From NCBI GenBank assembly GCA_024704765.1, contig JAKMXF010000335.1:124001-188000 (forward strand): DNA of 64,000 bases, in the 5' to 3' direction. The stretch's first letter is position 1; each line of letters starts with the position of its first letter. Shown here in pieces: positions 1 to 10,300 of this stretch. The position numbers and the translations under genes were made by a program. The stretch comes from Oopsacas minuta (taxonomy: Eukaryota > Porifera > Hexactinellida > Lyssacinosida > Leucopsacidae). The notes below the pieces were generated by a model. It worked only from the letters and a program-made list of their open reading frames with translations, ran no database searches and had not been told where the DNA came from.

Positions 1-878
1 AGAAACTTGAAAAACCAATTCAATTACTTGAAAATTTATAATATTATTTTAATTATTGCAAAAGTTTTGAAATACTATAAGAATTATGAATTTTGATCTC
101 TTGAATTTTGCTAATACTTAATTTCATTAATGGTTTAAAGACATATTTGCCACATTCCAACACATTCTTGCGTTGCTATGGAGAATAAGGCTAGATCAAG
201 GATCAATTTGTAATTGAGGATTTCAATAACCTAATATTCTAGTTATTCTATACTTTTGATATTTATCCAAAGTGGTTATAACCCAGAGCCTTATTAGGTA
301 TCAAAGCAATTATTTACAACACAAGAAGTGGAATAAATAGCTAACATATACACGAACACAACTGCATTAACAAACCTGTATCTGAAGAACAAACAGTACA
401 GATTATATAATACTGGATAGGTGAGTTGAATTCTTCATTCAATATCTGAGATTCATAGTAAACCAATTAAGAGTAATTTCGACATTGTGTTCAAATCCTG
501 ACACTATAATAAAAGTAGAAAATGTCTACAATTACTACAAATAATTCTTATAACTTTCCGTGGTTTGTTATGACCAAAAACTGGCCTCTCTATAGTAGTT
601 ATTCAACCATGGATGGTGGATATAGTTTATCTGCTTGGATGTTGTTTCTTGGTCATTTTGAGGCTCTCTTCGCTTAGTTGGAAGGGAATTTGAATAAACT
701 AAATTCACCATCCATGGTTAAATAACTGATAAGCATTTAGGTGGACTATTTTCGTCATAGCAGCACTTTTCAAATCTATAAGCCCAATACTCAAAATGAA
801 ATAATCCATCTATAATATAATCGTCATAACTAATATTATCAAAAGATATTATTTCTTAAGATACAAATAAGTGAATAA
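1..878. other. Non-coding stretch left of DGLUCY
   Basis: AT-rich sequence with no ORF that I recognise. It lies downstream of the minus-strand D-glutamate cyclase gene, so its right end should include that gene's 3' UTR. The only clear structure is a long inverted repeat, listed separately. Confidence 0.6.
597..727. repeat. Inverted repeat with 22-nt arms (hairpin or MITE)
   Basis: The arms 597-618 and 706-727 are reverse complements at 21 of 22 positions, around the core ACCATGGATGG. They enclose an 87-nt spacer. This fits a small non-autonomous DNA transposon or a foldback element beyond the 3' end of DGLUCY. No transposase is visible. Confidence 0.75.
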
Positions 879-2672
879 CTAATTACTATTTGGAGTTTCA
901 ACTAATAACTGAGCAATAGCCTCAATAACTTTCTCATGTACATCAATATCTAATCCATCTACTCGTAGTCCCAATTCTTTACTCATTCCATCTCGAATAC
1001 CTAACTCACACATGACTGATAATAATTTCCTCTGTTCAGTTTTCGAAAATAAATCCTGAGATTTATGAGTACATATTTGATATCTAACCCCATTCATTAC
1101 ATATCTTCTATGTATTATACAGTTTCTCGCGGCTAATATTCCCGCAGCAATTGCGTAACCTCCCCAGTTAGAAACGCCAGCTGATACCAAGAAATCCGCG
1201 ACATTTGTATTCCCAATTAAATCCCCCTTATCAACATATTTAGTCACATTCTCACTTACTTTACCCATGCCCCATTCATTGCCACCATCTCCAACTGATA
1301 TTGCCTTTTTGAATAACATTTTCCCGTTTATTTCAGTAACTAGCTCGCCACAGTATTGAGTAATGTCAACACCTTTCATTGTATAATATTTCCCATCTTT
1401 CGCAGGTCCACTGTGTTCAATGGTAAGTAAGCAGTCGTATGGATTATCATTTGAAATAGATGATGCCATAGAAGCGAGAGATTTCAATTCAATTCCCTTT
1501 TCACTCCATTCAAATTGTGCCAAACATTTGCTTAGAATATCCCCCATCAGTTTGCGACTGTAGAGTAAAGTTACTTTCTTTCCGAGACTAGACAATACCT
1601 TAGCAACCGCAAAGACACCTGGAATTCCGTCAGTTTCATAAGGAACTTCGAACTCGAAATGACATGGAAATTCACTAATAATAGCTACGGTATCAGAGTG
1701 AGATAAATAGAGACATGATTTCAAGAGATCACCTTCAACGACTAAATTAGTCATACCGCGATTATTCAAATCATTTGAAATCAAAACCTGTAGTTTATTG
1801 ATGACGTCAGCTGTTTGTGATGATACAAAGGATACAGCTACATTTGGTGGATTGTTAAATACAACCATTTCACTGGGAGCAATTGGCTTAGGCTCAGTCT
1901 GTATATCACTGATGAACATGTGACCAGGGTAATGACTGAATACTCTATCGATTTTAGCGGACATGATAGCATTCTGTGTTGTAACACCACACCCCCAAAA
2001 CACAGGGACATCCCCCTCGCTCGGCGTCGAATACTCCCCAATTTCATTATGGTCTAGTTTAGCTATACCAATTTTATTTGGGTTACCGACCCATATAGGA
2101 GCCCCGTGGCTTAAAGGGAAAGTCCCACACAAATCGTGTGTCAATTTCAACATTACAAACGGTATATATCGCATAGAAACAATCATATTACAATCAAATG
2201 GAGGAATAGGTACACATGGAATGTTAGTTGTGTACATAGCAACATTCCTATGCTGCTCAATGTGTCGTTGAGGTATGCCCGCGTTTAATAATGCATGTTC
2301 AAACGTGTATGAACATCCAATATAAAACGTGACGTAATCAATAAGAGGAAACTCTTGTAAAGAAGTGACAGTGTTCGTATGTATACCATTTTCTATTACA
2401 CGATACTTCCCTACATCATACCTAACGTCCGAATTGGTTGCTAAGGGCGTGGCTGTGAATTCATTAGGAGACGAAATGTAGTGAACTGGACAAGGAACTG
2501 GATTTAGTTGACAGAATAGTTTGAATTTATCAGCATTTGATTTCTCAAGTAGAACTATGTTAGTTTGTATGTTGTTATAGCAAAAACCAGCAGTAGTAGT
2601 TGTGTGTTTGCCTGTACGGATCAACTCACGTCCTTGTTTGGAAGAATATTTTGATAACAGATTGGCTTTCAT
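879..2672 (-). CDS. DGLUCY: D-glutamate cyclase, DGLUCY (C14orf159) type
   Basis: A 597-residue protein with no intron, close to the usual DGLUCY length of about 616. The N-terminal half is a DUF1445/UPF0317 hydro-lyase-like domain (roughly residues 15-270): a short basic segment with TTTT, then NPVPCP, GAPIWVGNPNKIGI, GDVPVFWGCGVT and YPGHMFISDI. The C-terminal half (roughly 310-590) is the DUF4392 D-glutamate cyclase domain, marked by GDGGNEWGMG and SNWGGYAIAAG. In vertebrates the family converts D-glutamate to 5-oxo-D-proline in the mitochondrial matrix. The basic, serine-rich first 20 residues could be a weak targeting sequence, which is inference. The start is the first ATG of the frame, and the conserved region begins soon after it. 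The gene is head-to-head with MCMBP. D-amino acids can occur in non-ribosomal peptides, but nothing here ties this gene to the nearby synthetase. Confidence 0.93.
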   Translation of the reverse strand: MKANLLSKYSSKQGRELIRTGKHTTTTAGFCYNNIQTNIVLLEKSNADKFKLFCQLNPVPCPVHYISSPNEFTATPLATNSDVRYDVGKYRVIENGIHTNTVTSLQEFPLIDYVTFYIGCSYTFEHALLNAGIPQRHIEQHRNVAMYTTNIPCVPIPPFDCNMIVSMRYIPFVMLKLTHDLCGTFPLSHGAPIWVGNPNKIGIAKLDHNEIGEYSTPSEGDVPVFWGCGVTTQNAIMSAKIDRVFSHYPGHMFISDIQTEPKPIAPSEMVVFNNPPNVAVSFVSSQTADVINKLQVLISNDLNNRGMTNLVVEGDLLKSCLYLSHSDTVAIISEFPCHFEFEVPYETDGIPGVFAVAKVLSSLGKKVTLLYSRKLMGDILSKCLAQFEWSEKGIELKSLASMASSISNDNPYDCLLTIEHSGPAKDGKYYTMKGVDITQYCGELVTEINGKMLFKKAISVGDGGNEWGMGKVSENVTKYVDKGDLIGNTNVADFLVSAGVSNWGGYAIAAGILAARNCIIHRRYVMNGVRYQICTHKSQDLFSKTEQRKLLSVMCELGIRDGMSKELGLRVDGLDIDVHEKVIEAIAQLLVETPNSN

Positions 2673-3520
2673 TGGGAATAGTCTAAACTAAAATTCCAAA
2701 CCAAATTCAGCAATAATTATAATTAATTAGAAAAATGAACACAATATGATGTTGAGTATAGTGTAATATTAGTAGGGGGACAATTTTTATGTCTTATATG
2801 AAGCTCGAGGTACCAAATAAATTCTTAAAAAAACGGATACAATTACTGATTTTCCAAAAAATAAACACTCTTGGACAAAACATGAAAAACTGGACATAAA
2901 ATTGGACATCTTAAATAATGAGTTTCTGTCTGTAGTTCTGCCTGTTATGTAAGAGTAACAATTATCGATATATGATTTTAGACTATTCCGTTTGTAATTC
3001 TTCCAGTATTTACCTTGGCTAATGTATCAAAGTATATTTTTCTGGTGCTATTCGCTTGCTAGATCGTTTCACGAAGTAAGTTACGTAAAATAATATATAT
3101 ATATCGGTAATTGTTACTAATTATTCACGATAGCCAGTTTTATGTCCAGTTTTCAATGTTTTGTCTAAGAAAGCCCAATAGTTTATTTTTTGGGAAAATC
3201 AGTTTGGTAAATTCTAGAAATTGTGTAACGGTCTAGCAAGCGAATCGCGCCAGCAGAATATAGATATGCCGGTGTATTTGCCAATGTGAAATACACTGAA
3301 AGTTGCCAAGTTCTGGGAAGCTGAAGCCAAAAGACAATCAATTTATTTTACCGATTCACTTAGTGAAGATAGTATTATGGGTATAGAATAATTACGGTTG
3401 AATTTTTAGTGAGCGCTATGGCTTGAGACCTCAAAATATGACATTTGTCTCGAAAGCGTGAGGATTGACATACTTGTTTGTCCTTGAGGTCAATATTAAA
3501 TACTTTATCCGTTTATAGCA
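2673..3520. promoter_or_regulatory. Head-to-head spacer between DGLUCY and MCMBP
   Basis: Both flanking genes are transcribed away from this 848-bp spacer, so it should hold the promoters of both. I could not place a convincing TATA box or initiator. Its middle is taken up by a foldback repeat (separate entry). The 3' end, TTTATAG just before the MCMBP ATG, looks like a splice acceptor and might mark a 5'-UTR intron or trans-splice site; this is weak. Confidence 0.5.
2845..3253. mobile_element. Foldback element with nested and interleaved inverted repeats
   Basis: Arm A (2845-2901) pairs with A' (3138-3203): both carry ACTGATTTTCC, a run of A/T, and the block GGACAAAAC / GTTTTGTC. Arm C (2952-2972) pairs with C' (3097-3118) inside it, around GTAACAATTA. 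A third pair, B (3042-3069, core GCTAGATCG) and B' (3227-3253), is interleaved, with B inside the loop and B' outside. No ORF lies inside. It is best explained as a non-autonomous foldback DNA transposon, possibly with a nested insertion. Confidence 0.7.
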
Positions 3521-5017
3521 ATGGCTACAGACAAATGTAATTTCACGGAGAATACACTACTCTCCAATCCTATCCAAACTCTCCATTCCCTTGCTGATAC
3601 CAACACAGATATAGAATCTGTATTGAACAGCTACCAACGACTTATATCTCCATATACCAGTCGTATACCACTTCTAAACACATCAACTGATTATATGAAT
3701 AAACTTGTATACATACGTGGTATGATACAGAATATATCTGACCCAATACTCTACTCGTCAGCTGTTACACTGAAGCATAATACTACCTCAGAAACACGTA
3801 CTATCTATGTCATGTTCCTAGATAATTACACAGCACCTGATGGATGGAATATTCTAGAAACATCTGATATCAACCGAGCGAAACACGCAAGTGAATCTCT
3901 CCTCTTTCAATGTGTACCAGTACCAAATGAAACTGAATGGTGCAAACTTGAATGGTTGAAACAACAAAACGATTCCTCCACACAATTAAAACCATTACAA
4001 GTAATGGGATATACGAATCTATCCGCGATACTACTCAATAACGAATATCTATTATATGGTGTTATAATCGGAAATGAATCTACACAAACCCTACACTGTC
4101 TCTTTCATAAGCAAGTAACCATGGATACTCCATTACAACTGAGTAAATTCAATAACACGAAACCGTTGTTATTGAAAATACGTGAAAAACTATTATCACA
4201 ACTTTTGTTCTGTGTTTCTGGTGATAAACTGGCCGCGGAGTATATGCTATACAATCTCATATCGCGAAATTATGCACGCTGTGACGTCACACAACTTGGT
4301 AAATTTACACTTAACCTTATTCACTCATCACCAAACACTTCTCAACTAATATCCTATTTATATCCGAAGCTCTTACAACGGTTTTTATATCTCCCGCTCT
4401 CTCTTTCTTATCTCAATGAAAAACAGTTTCTTCCTAAAAAAGATTACACTAGTGAACACTTGATAACCGGATGTCTACAGCTAGTAGATTCTACGTTTGT
4501 ATTGATTGATGAGACTAGAATGGAGAATGGACGTTTGACTGCTTCAGGGGTAGCAGCACTTGCTGCCTTAGCTGAGCTCATCAATGGTCAATGTGTGTAT
4601 TATGATTTTACGTATCATAGACTGCCGTTCAATGTAGATGCGCCGATTCTAGTTGTAACTGAAGGTAACAAATCTTTGCTCCCTTCTAGCACTATTCTGC
4701 CTCTTATACCGTCAGATGACGTCATCACACGGCCTGAGTTATCTACAAGTGACCTTGAAGAATTGAGATTGTATATTACATCGGTTCGGACCATGGATTA
4801 CACACTTGATGTAGAGCTACAAGATAAAGTACAGGAGGATTGGGTTGATATGAGGAAGGAGGACAAGGAATTGACTGCTGACGATTTAACTAGACTTCTG
4901 ACAGCTGCGAGGTATTTGAGTATATCACGGGGAGATGGTAGCCTTATGAAGGAAACATGGATTGAGATTAATCAGTTAGAACGAGAGAGGAGAGCTAGGT
5001 TAAATTCTATGAAGTAA
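3521..5017 (+). CDS. MCMBP: Mini-chromosome maintenance complex-binding protein
   Basis: A 498-residue, intron-less protein of the MCMBP family, a nuclear factor that binds MCM2-7 subunits and helps with their assembly and with unloading from chromatin. The family signatures are an N-terminal block with LVYIRGMIQNISDP (about residues 64-77) and a well-conserved C-terminal half: GDKLAAEYMLYNLISR, CDVTQLGKFTLNL, then FLPKKDYT, LITGCLQL and LIDETRMENGRLTASGV, followed by YDFTYHRLPF. It is shorter than human MCMBP (about 642), mainly through a compressed middle. The start is the first ATG, 848 bp from the oppositely oriented DGLUCY start. Two exact TGACGTCA palindromes lie in the coding sequence (4282 and 4717). 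Confidence 0.93.
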   Translation: MATDKCNFTENTLLSNPIQTLHSLADTNTDIESVLNSYQRLISPYTSRIPLLNTSTDYMNKLVYIRGMIQNISDPILYSSAVTLKHNTTSETRTIYVMFLDNYTAPDGWNILETSDINRAKHASESLLFQCVPVPNETEWCKLEWLKQQNDSSTQLKPLQVMGYTNLSAILLNNEYLLYGVIIGNESTQTLHCLFHKQVTMDTPLQLSKFNNTKPLLLKIREKLLSQLLFCVSGDKLAAEYMLYNLISRNYARCDVTQLGKFTLNLIHSSPNTSQLISYLYPKLLQRFLYLPLSLSYLNEKQFLPKKDYTSEHLITGCLQLVDSTFVLIDETRMENGRLTASGVAALAALAELINGQCVYYDFTYHRLPFNVDAPILVVTEGNKSLLPSSTILPLIPSDDVITRPELSTSDLEELRLYITSVRTMDYTLDVELQDKVQEDWVDMRKEDKELTADDLTRLLTAARYLSISRGDGSLMKETWIEINQLERERRARLNSMK

Positions 5018-5501
5018 ATTATTGTTAGTTTATTTGTTCTACTTAGAATTTTCGAAATTATTTGTGATTCTATTTGGCTTGCAATGAAAATCCTTATTTA
5101 TTTCCTTCTATATCGATTGTGAATCTCAGTATATTAAGTGTAGAATTTCGAGAATTCCATGTATTATTACGTATATGGGAACCTATATTTCACCATTCTT
5201 AGGTATTGTTTTGTATATATTGAAGCCAATAATGAAATAACCAAAATTACGTATATTCACTTACTTTTATAAAAATTAAAAATCACAGTCATGTTGATAT
5301 TATCGTAATTTCTTGTTGTTAACAATCTTTATGATCCAAGAAACGATTCTGATAGGATTTGTATAATGTTTATTTCGCTTATTATCAAGCCTTTGCATTA
5401 TGAACATAATTTTTGTCCCTGAATTTTCATTATAAGCAAACCTGACTGTACATCTCTATTATATATTACTAAATATTGCCAAAATTAGAAACTATTATAA
5501 G
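5018..5501. promoter_or_regulatory. Spacer: MCMBP 3' end and synthetase upstream region
   Basis: This 484-bp AT-rich spacer must hold the MCMBP 3' UTR and probably the promoter of the NRPS-PKS gene. No canonical AATAAA close to the MCMBP stop and no clear TATA box stood out. No repeat or small ORF of note. Confidence 0.4.
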
Positions 5502-7380
5502 ATGGAATCTACAGCAGATCATCCCTACCAAGAAATGCTAGATCTTCTCAATGAACAATTCAATAGAAACTCATCAGGTATGGCAGTTATCAGTGCTAAC
5601 AGTTCAATACATACCTACTCTGAGCTACAGGGTAATGCAGGTAAAATACGTGAACTTTTATTGCACATTGGTGTTGCTAGGCAACATGTTATTGGTATTT
5701 GTATTGAACAGAATTTTGATTATATATCAGCTGTTACCGGTGTGATGTTACACGGCAGTATATTCTTGAATTTAGACCAGTATATGAACCGGAACATTCT
5801 CACGAAATTGATTTCGGCACAGCCACCAGATGTACTAATTATCGACCAATATTTCCCTATAGAAATACTATCTGAAGTAGAAATTAGCTTCCCAATTATT
5901 TTCATTGAATCAATATTGTATGACTCAATTATTTCGGCGCCTAAACTTGTGATTAACACATCATCCAGTGAGTTTGATCGTGACGTCATGTACTTGGTAT
6001 ATACATCAGGTTCTACTGGTGGTTCAAATTGTGTTATGGGTAGTTACACTGCGCTTTTAAACAGATTCTGTTGGGAATGGCAACAGTTTCCCTTTTCTCC
6101 AGGTGACCTGCTTTGTTGCCAAACCTCCCCTGCTTTCACTGATTTCTTATGGACCTCCTTGGGTGGTTTACTTGTTGGTACACCCACTATTATCGTGCCA
6201 AAACCTCTTTACATGCGTATATCTCGTTTCATAGACATCTTATCGTCCCATTCAGTTAGCCATTTAGTGCTTGTTCCTAGTATTTTGAAGAAAATTAATA
6301 AAATCCTTGGTTCATCAGGTAAGCCATTGCCCTCTTTGAAATTCCTCGTTTCTACTGGTGAGATTCTATACGAATTTATTGCGAATGAATTCCTGAACTT
6401 TGTACCTAACTGTACTCTACTCAATTTCTACGGTTCAACTGAAGTGACTTCTGACGTCACATTCTATGTAGTACATTCAGATTGTATTAGTACAGCTGAT
6501 GAACATCAAAAGGTATCAATAGGAAGAGCAATAACAGGTGTAACATGTCATATTATTGATGATAAGTCTGATTGCGTTAAGGAGCCTTATGTAGTAGGAG
6601 AGCTAGTTGTAACTGGAGATTGTCTGTCACATGGTTATTATAAGAATCCTGAATTGACGAAACGTAAGTTTTGTCCTTTGTTCCTCTCACCGAGTGAGGG
6701 TGCTGTTGAAGGGCTCAGGACTGGGGATTTAGCGTCATGGCTGCCCAACGGTGATCTGGAGTTTGTAGGAAGGTTAGATGATCAGGTTAAGATATCAGGG
6801 TCACGATGTGATTTGAAAGAAATTGAGATTGTCATTAATAAAATAGCGTTCATAGATCGTGTTGTTGTGCGTGCGGTTAATTCACCCAAACAGGATCCAA
6901 CTTTAGTTGCATATGTTCAATTAGACCGCATTTCTACCCGATCAGTACCAAATGATCCCCCCTTCTGGAAAGATACGAACAGACAGAAACAAATTCATTC
7001 TTTAGTAGCTAAAACACTTCCCCCGTATATGACACCAACTATTTATATATTCGTTAAGGAATTTCAATTGTTGAATTCAGGCAAAGTTGATTCAAAATCT
7101 TTACCAGATCCTATGCTAAAGAATTGGGAAGTTGAAGCTACCACTTGTACACGTATTGATAATGACGTCATCGAATTTGTTAAAGGTTTATTTGCGAAAC
7201 ATTTATACTTAGAAATATCGGAGATTACTTTAAAGGATAATTTCATGGAGTTGGGGGGTTATTCTCTGCTAGTTATGTCGTTATTTGAGGATGTTGAAGC
7301 GAAGTATAATGTGTGTATGCCTGTGTTTGAATTTATAGAGGATTCGACTGTACAGAATTTGTGTGAATTTATACAAACAA
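5502..7380 (+). other. Synthetase loading module A1-T1, Ebony-like, beta-alanine-type pocket
   Basis: The adenylation domain has A3 TSGSTGG, A5 NFYGSTEVT, A7 TGD, A8 GRLDDQVKISG and the A10 lysine (K528 in NSGKVDS). Aligning by eye to the GrsA positions gives T-D-W-L-V-T-F-S-D-K. The recalled beta-alanine code V-D-W-V-I-S-L-A-D-K differs only by conservative changes. The key Asp sits one position later than in alpha-amino-acid domains, as in beta-amino-acid activators. The stretch LLNRFCWEWQQFPFS and the later LVLVPS resemble Drosophila Ebony (beta-alanyl-amine synthase). No C domain precedes it, so it is the chain starter. The carrier follows with LGGYSL (Ser588). The A3-motif loop lacks the usual Lys (GGSNCV), which need not abolish activity. 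Confidence 0.8.
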
Positions 7381-10300
7381 ACATGAAATGTCAACAACAA
7401 CAACAACAACAACAACATCAGGAAATGAATAATCAATTAACACTTGTATTGCCAGAAAATTTGCCGGAAAAAATACCATTTTCATTCGCTCAAAAGGAAT
7501 TATACTATTTACACGAGGCTGATAAGTCTAAATCTACATATAATGAATTCGTTGCAGTAGAAATAGAAGGATTAATAGAAGTACCATTGCTACAAACTGC
7601 TATTAACGATATAATTACTTCTCGTATGATTCTACGTACTACTTTCCATCTTGAAAAACAGGAATTTTACCAAAAAATACACACCGATTTGAATTATAAA
7701 TTACAAATATTACAAACATCCAACGCTCAATTGGACCAAGATATCATCAGGAATTTACAGCATGAATTCACCCTCGATCAATTACCTTTATTTCAATTCA
7801 CACTTTTCATATTATGCGATGCATCACGTCCAAAGAGTTTCTCCAAGCGTATAAAAGGTAAAATGATATTACTTCTCTCTTTACATCATCTCTTAGTTGA
7901 TGGACTGTCCCTATATAAAATACTGTTAGAGCTATTTACAATATACAACACATACTTAGACACATCAGCCAAACTCCCAGGGCAAAATCCACCTCAATAC
8001 ATTAGCTTTGTGTTATTAGAACGGTCAGATTGTCATCAGAAAGTATTCAAATCACAGTTAGAATATTGGCGTACACAGCTACACGCCATGGATATGTTAC
8101 ATATAAGATCTGATATGGAAGGGAGTTCTAAATTCGGTCCTGCTGGACAATTTATCTGTGGGATAAGTCTGGACACGAAACGGAAACTTACTGACGTCGC
8201 TCTCGCTCATAACACTTCTCTATTCACCACTCTAATCGCGGCATTCGCGTTCCTACTCTCAAAATACGCACAAGACCAAGATGACGTTACAATAGCCACA
8301 CCAATGAGCCTACGTCCTCATATACCTCAAGGAATGGAGCTGATAGGACCCTTAATTAACGTAGTATTAATCAGGACTAAATTCGGAATATTAAAACCTT
8401 TAACACAACACTCTTTCTCAGATTTATTAACCAAAATGCATGAAACAGTTAAACAAGCAATGCAGAACTCCCTTGTACCATTAGAACATGTAGCCAATAG
8501 TTTACGAATTGATACCCCAAATAATTCGCCGTTTGAAGATTTGTTACAGGCTCTGTTCGTATTTCATGAACACAGTAAGGTTCTTAAGCTAATTAGTAGT
8601 AATAATGATTATTCTATCAAGGAATATGGAGTATATCCTGAATTGAATATGCAAGCTAAAAGTAATATTGTAATGTCTATTGATATCGTAGAGGAAGGCT
8701 TACAGGCGAGATTAGCTTATCGTACTTCTCTGTTTAGTAAGAGTTTTGCTCGACAATTCTGCCAAGATTATGTACAGCTTCTACAATTCATTTCAAATCG
8801 TCCTACTTCTATATTATCCAGATTTTCTCTACTTTCCAACCAGGAGTATAAGAATATTATTTCGATTTGTTCTACTCCGAATTTACCAATAACTACTACA
8901 TCAATTCCTCAAATATTCTATAAATGGGTTCAAGATACACCCAATAACATTGCCCTGGAAATAGAGGATCGATTATACACATATTCACACCTTTACGAGT
9001 TAATTACACTCATTGTACAATCTCTTACAGAACCTCCCCATCAACATGGTTGTGTCATTGGAATTTGTATGCGGCAGTCTGTTAACCTCGTAGCTAGCAT
9101 CCTCGCGGCTTTATTCGCAGGTTTTGGCTATGTATATTTAGACCCAGATCTCCCAAAAGGTAGATTAACCTACATACAACAAGATGCTAACATTTCTACT
9201 GTACTATTAGACTCCAGCATTGAATTAAGCTTGATAACTTCTAACCAAATAATCAACATAGATATTATACTGAACAGTGAATTTAATGCTGAGTATAATT
9301 GTCCTATGTCTGGTAACGAAATCTGCTATATATTATACACATCAGGTAGTACAGGTAGGCCTAAAGGAGTAATAGTTGGTCAGATTAACGTGATAACAAG
9401 ATGCTGCTTAACTCCTGAACTAATTGGGCCGCCAGCAGCTAGATATTGCCAGTTCTCGACATTCAGTTTTGATATATACGCGTATGAGTTTTATTGTGCG
9501 TTGCTTAACGGTGCAACTCTATGTATATTCGAGCGAGTCAAATACTTAGCTCAACTCGATCTATTCACTTCTCTTCTCCACCGTCAATACATTGACTGTA
9601 TGATGCTTGCTCCACCATTATGTGACGTCATATCTAAAAACTATCCACGTGCATTTTCCTCACTATACTCCCTCATGGTTTCAGGTGATATCCTACAACC
9701 TATCGTATCGAATAGGATATTAACCCAAGGGGCACCGAAAAACTTCTATAATCTCCATGGAATAACTGAAGTTACTGTAGTAGATAGTATTTATCGATTG
9801 GATGATTTGTTCTACAGTGATATTCCTATAGGCAGACCACTGACTAATAATTCTATGTTTGTTGTAGATAAACATATGAATTTGTTACCGAAAGGGATTG
9901 TTGGTGAGATATTAGTTGGAGGGGGAACAGTCGCATTGGGGTATTTAAATAATTCTGAAAAGACTAAGGATAAATTTGTTACTTTTCGTTTCAGTCAGGA
10001 TTCGACTACGAGATTATTCAAATCAGGTGATTTGGGATATTTGGATTTTTCGGATAGATTCAGGTTTATTGGTAGAAGTGATTGGCAGATAAAACTACGT
10101 GGACAGAGGCTGGAATTAGGAGAAATTGAGCGTGTAGCACTTGAGTATCCAGGTGTTAATGAATTTGCTGCTGTATGTAGAATAGAAGGTAATATACCAG
10201 TTTCTATCATAGGATTCTGTTCTACAAATATTGTGAATAATAATGCGCTAACACAAGAACTAAATTTACATTTGAGAGATACACTAGCTCCCTATATGAT

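Noticed and set aside
3505-3520. Spliced-leader acceptor just before the MCMBP ATG
   Set aside because: TTTATAG fits, but one AT-rich match is not evidence of trans-splicing; other genes do not share a consistent signal.
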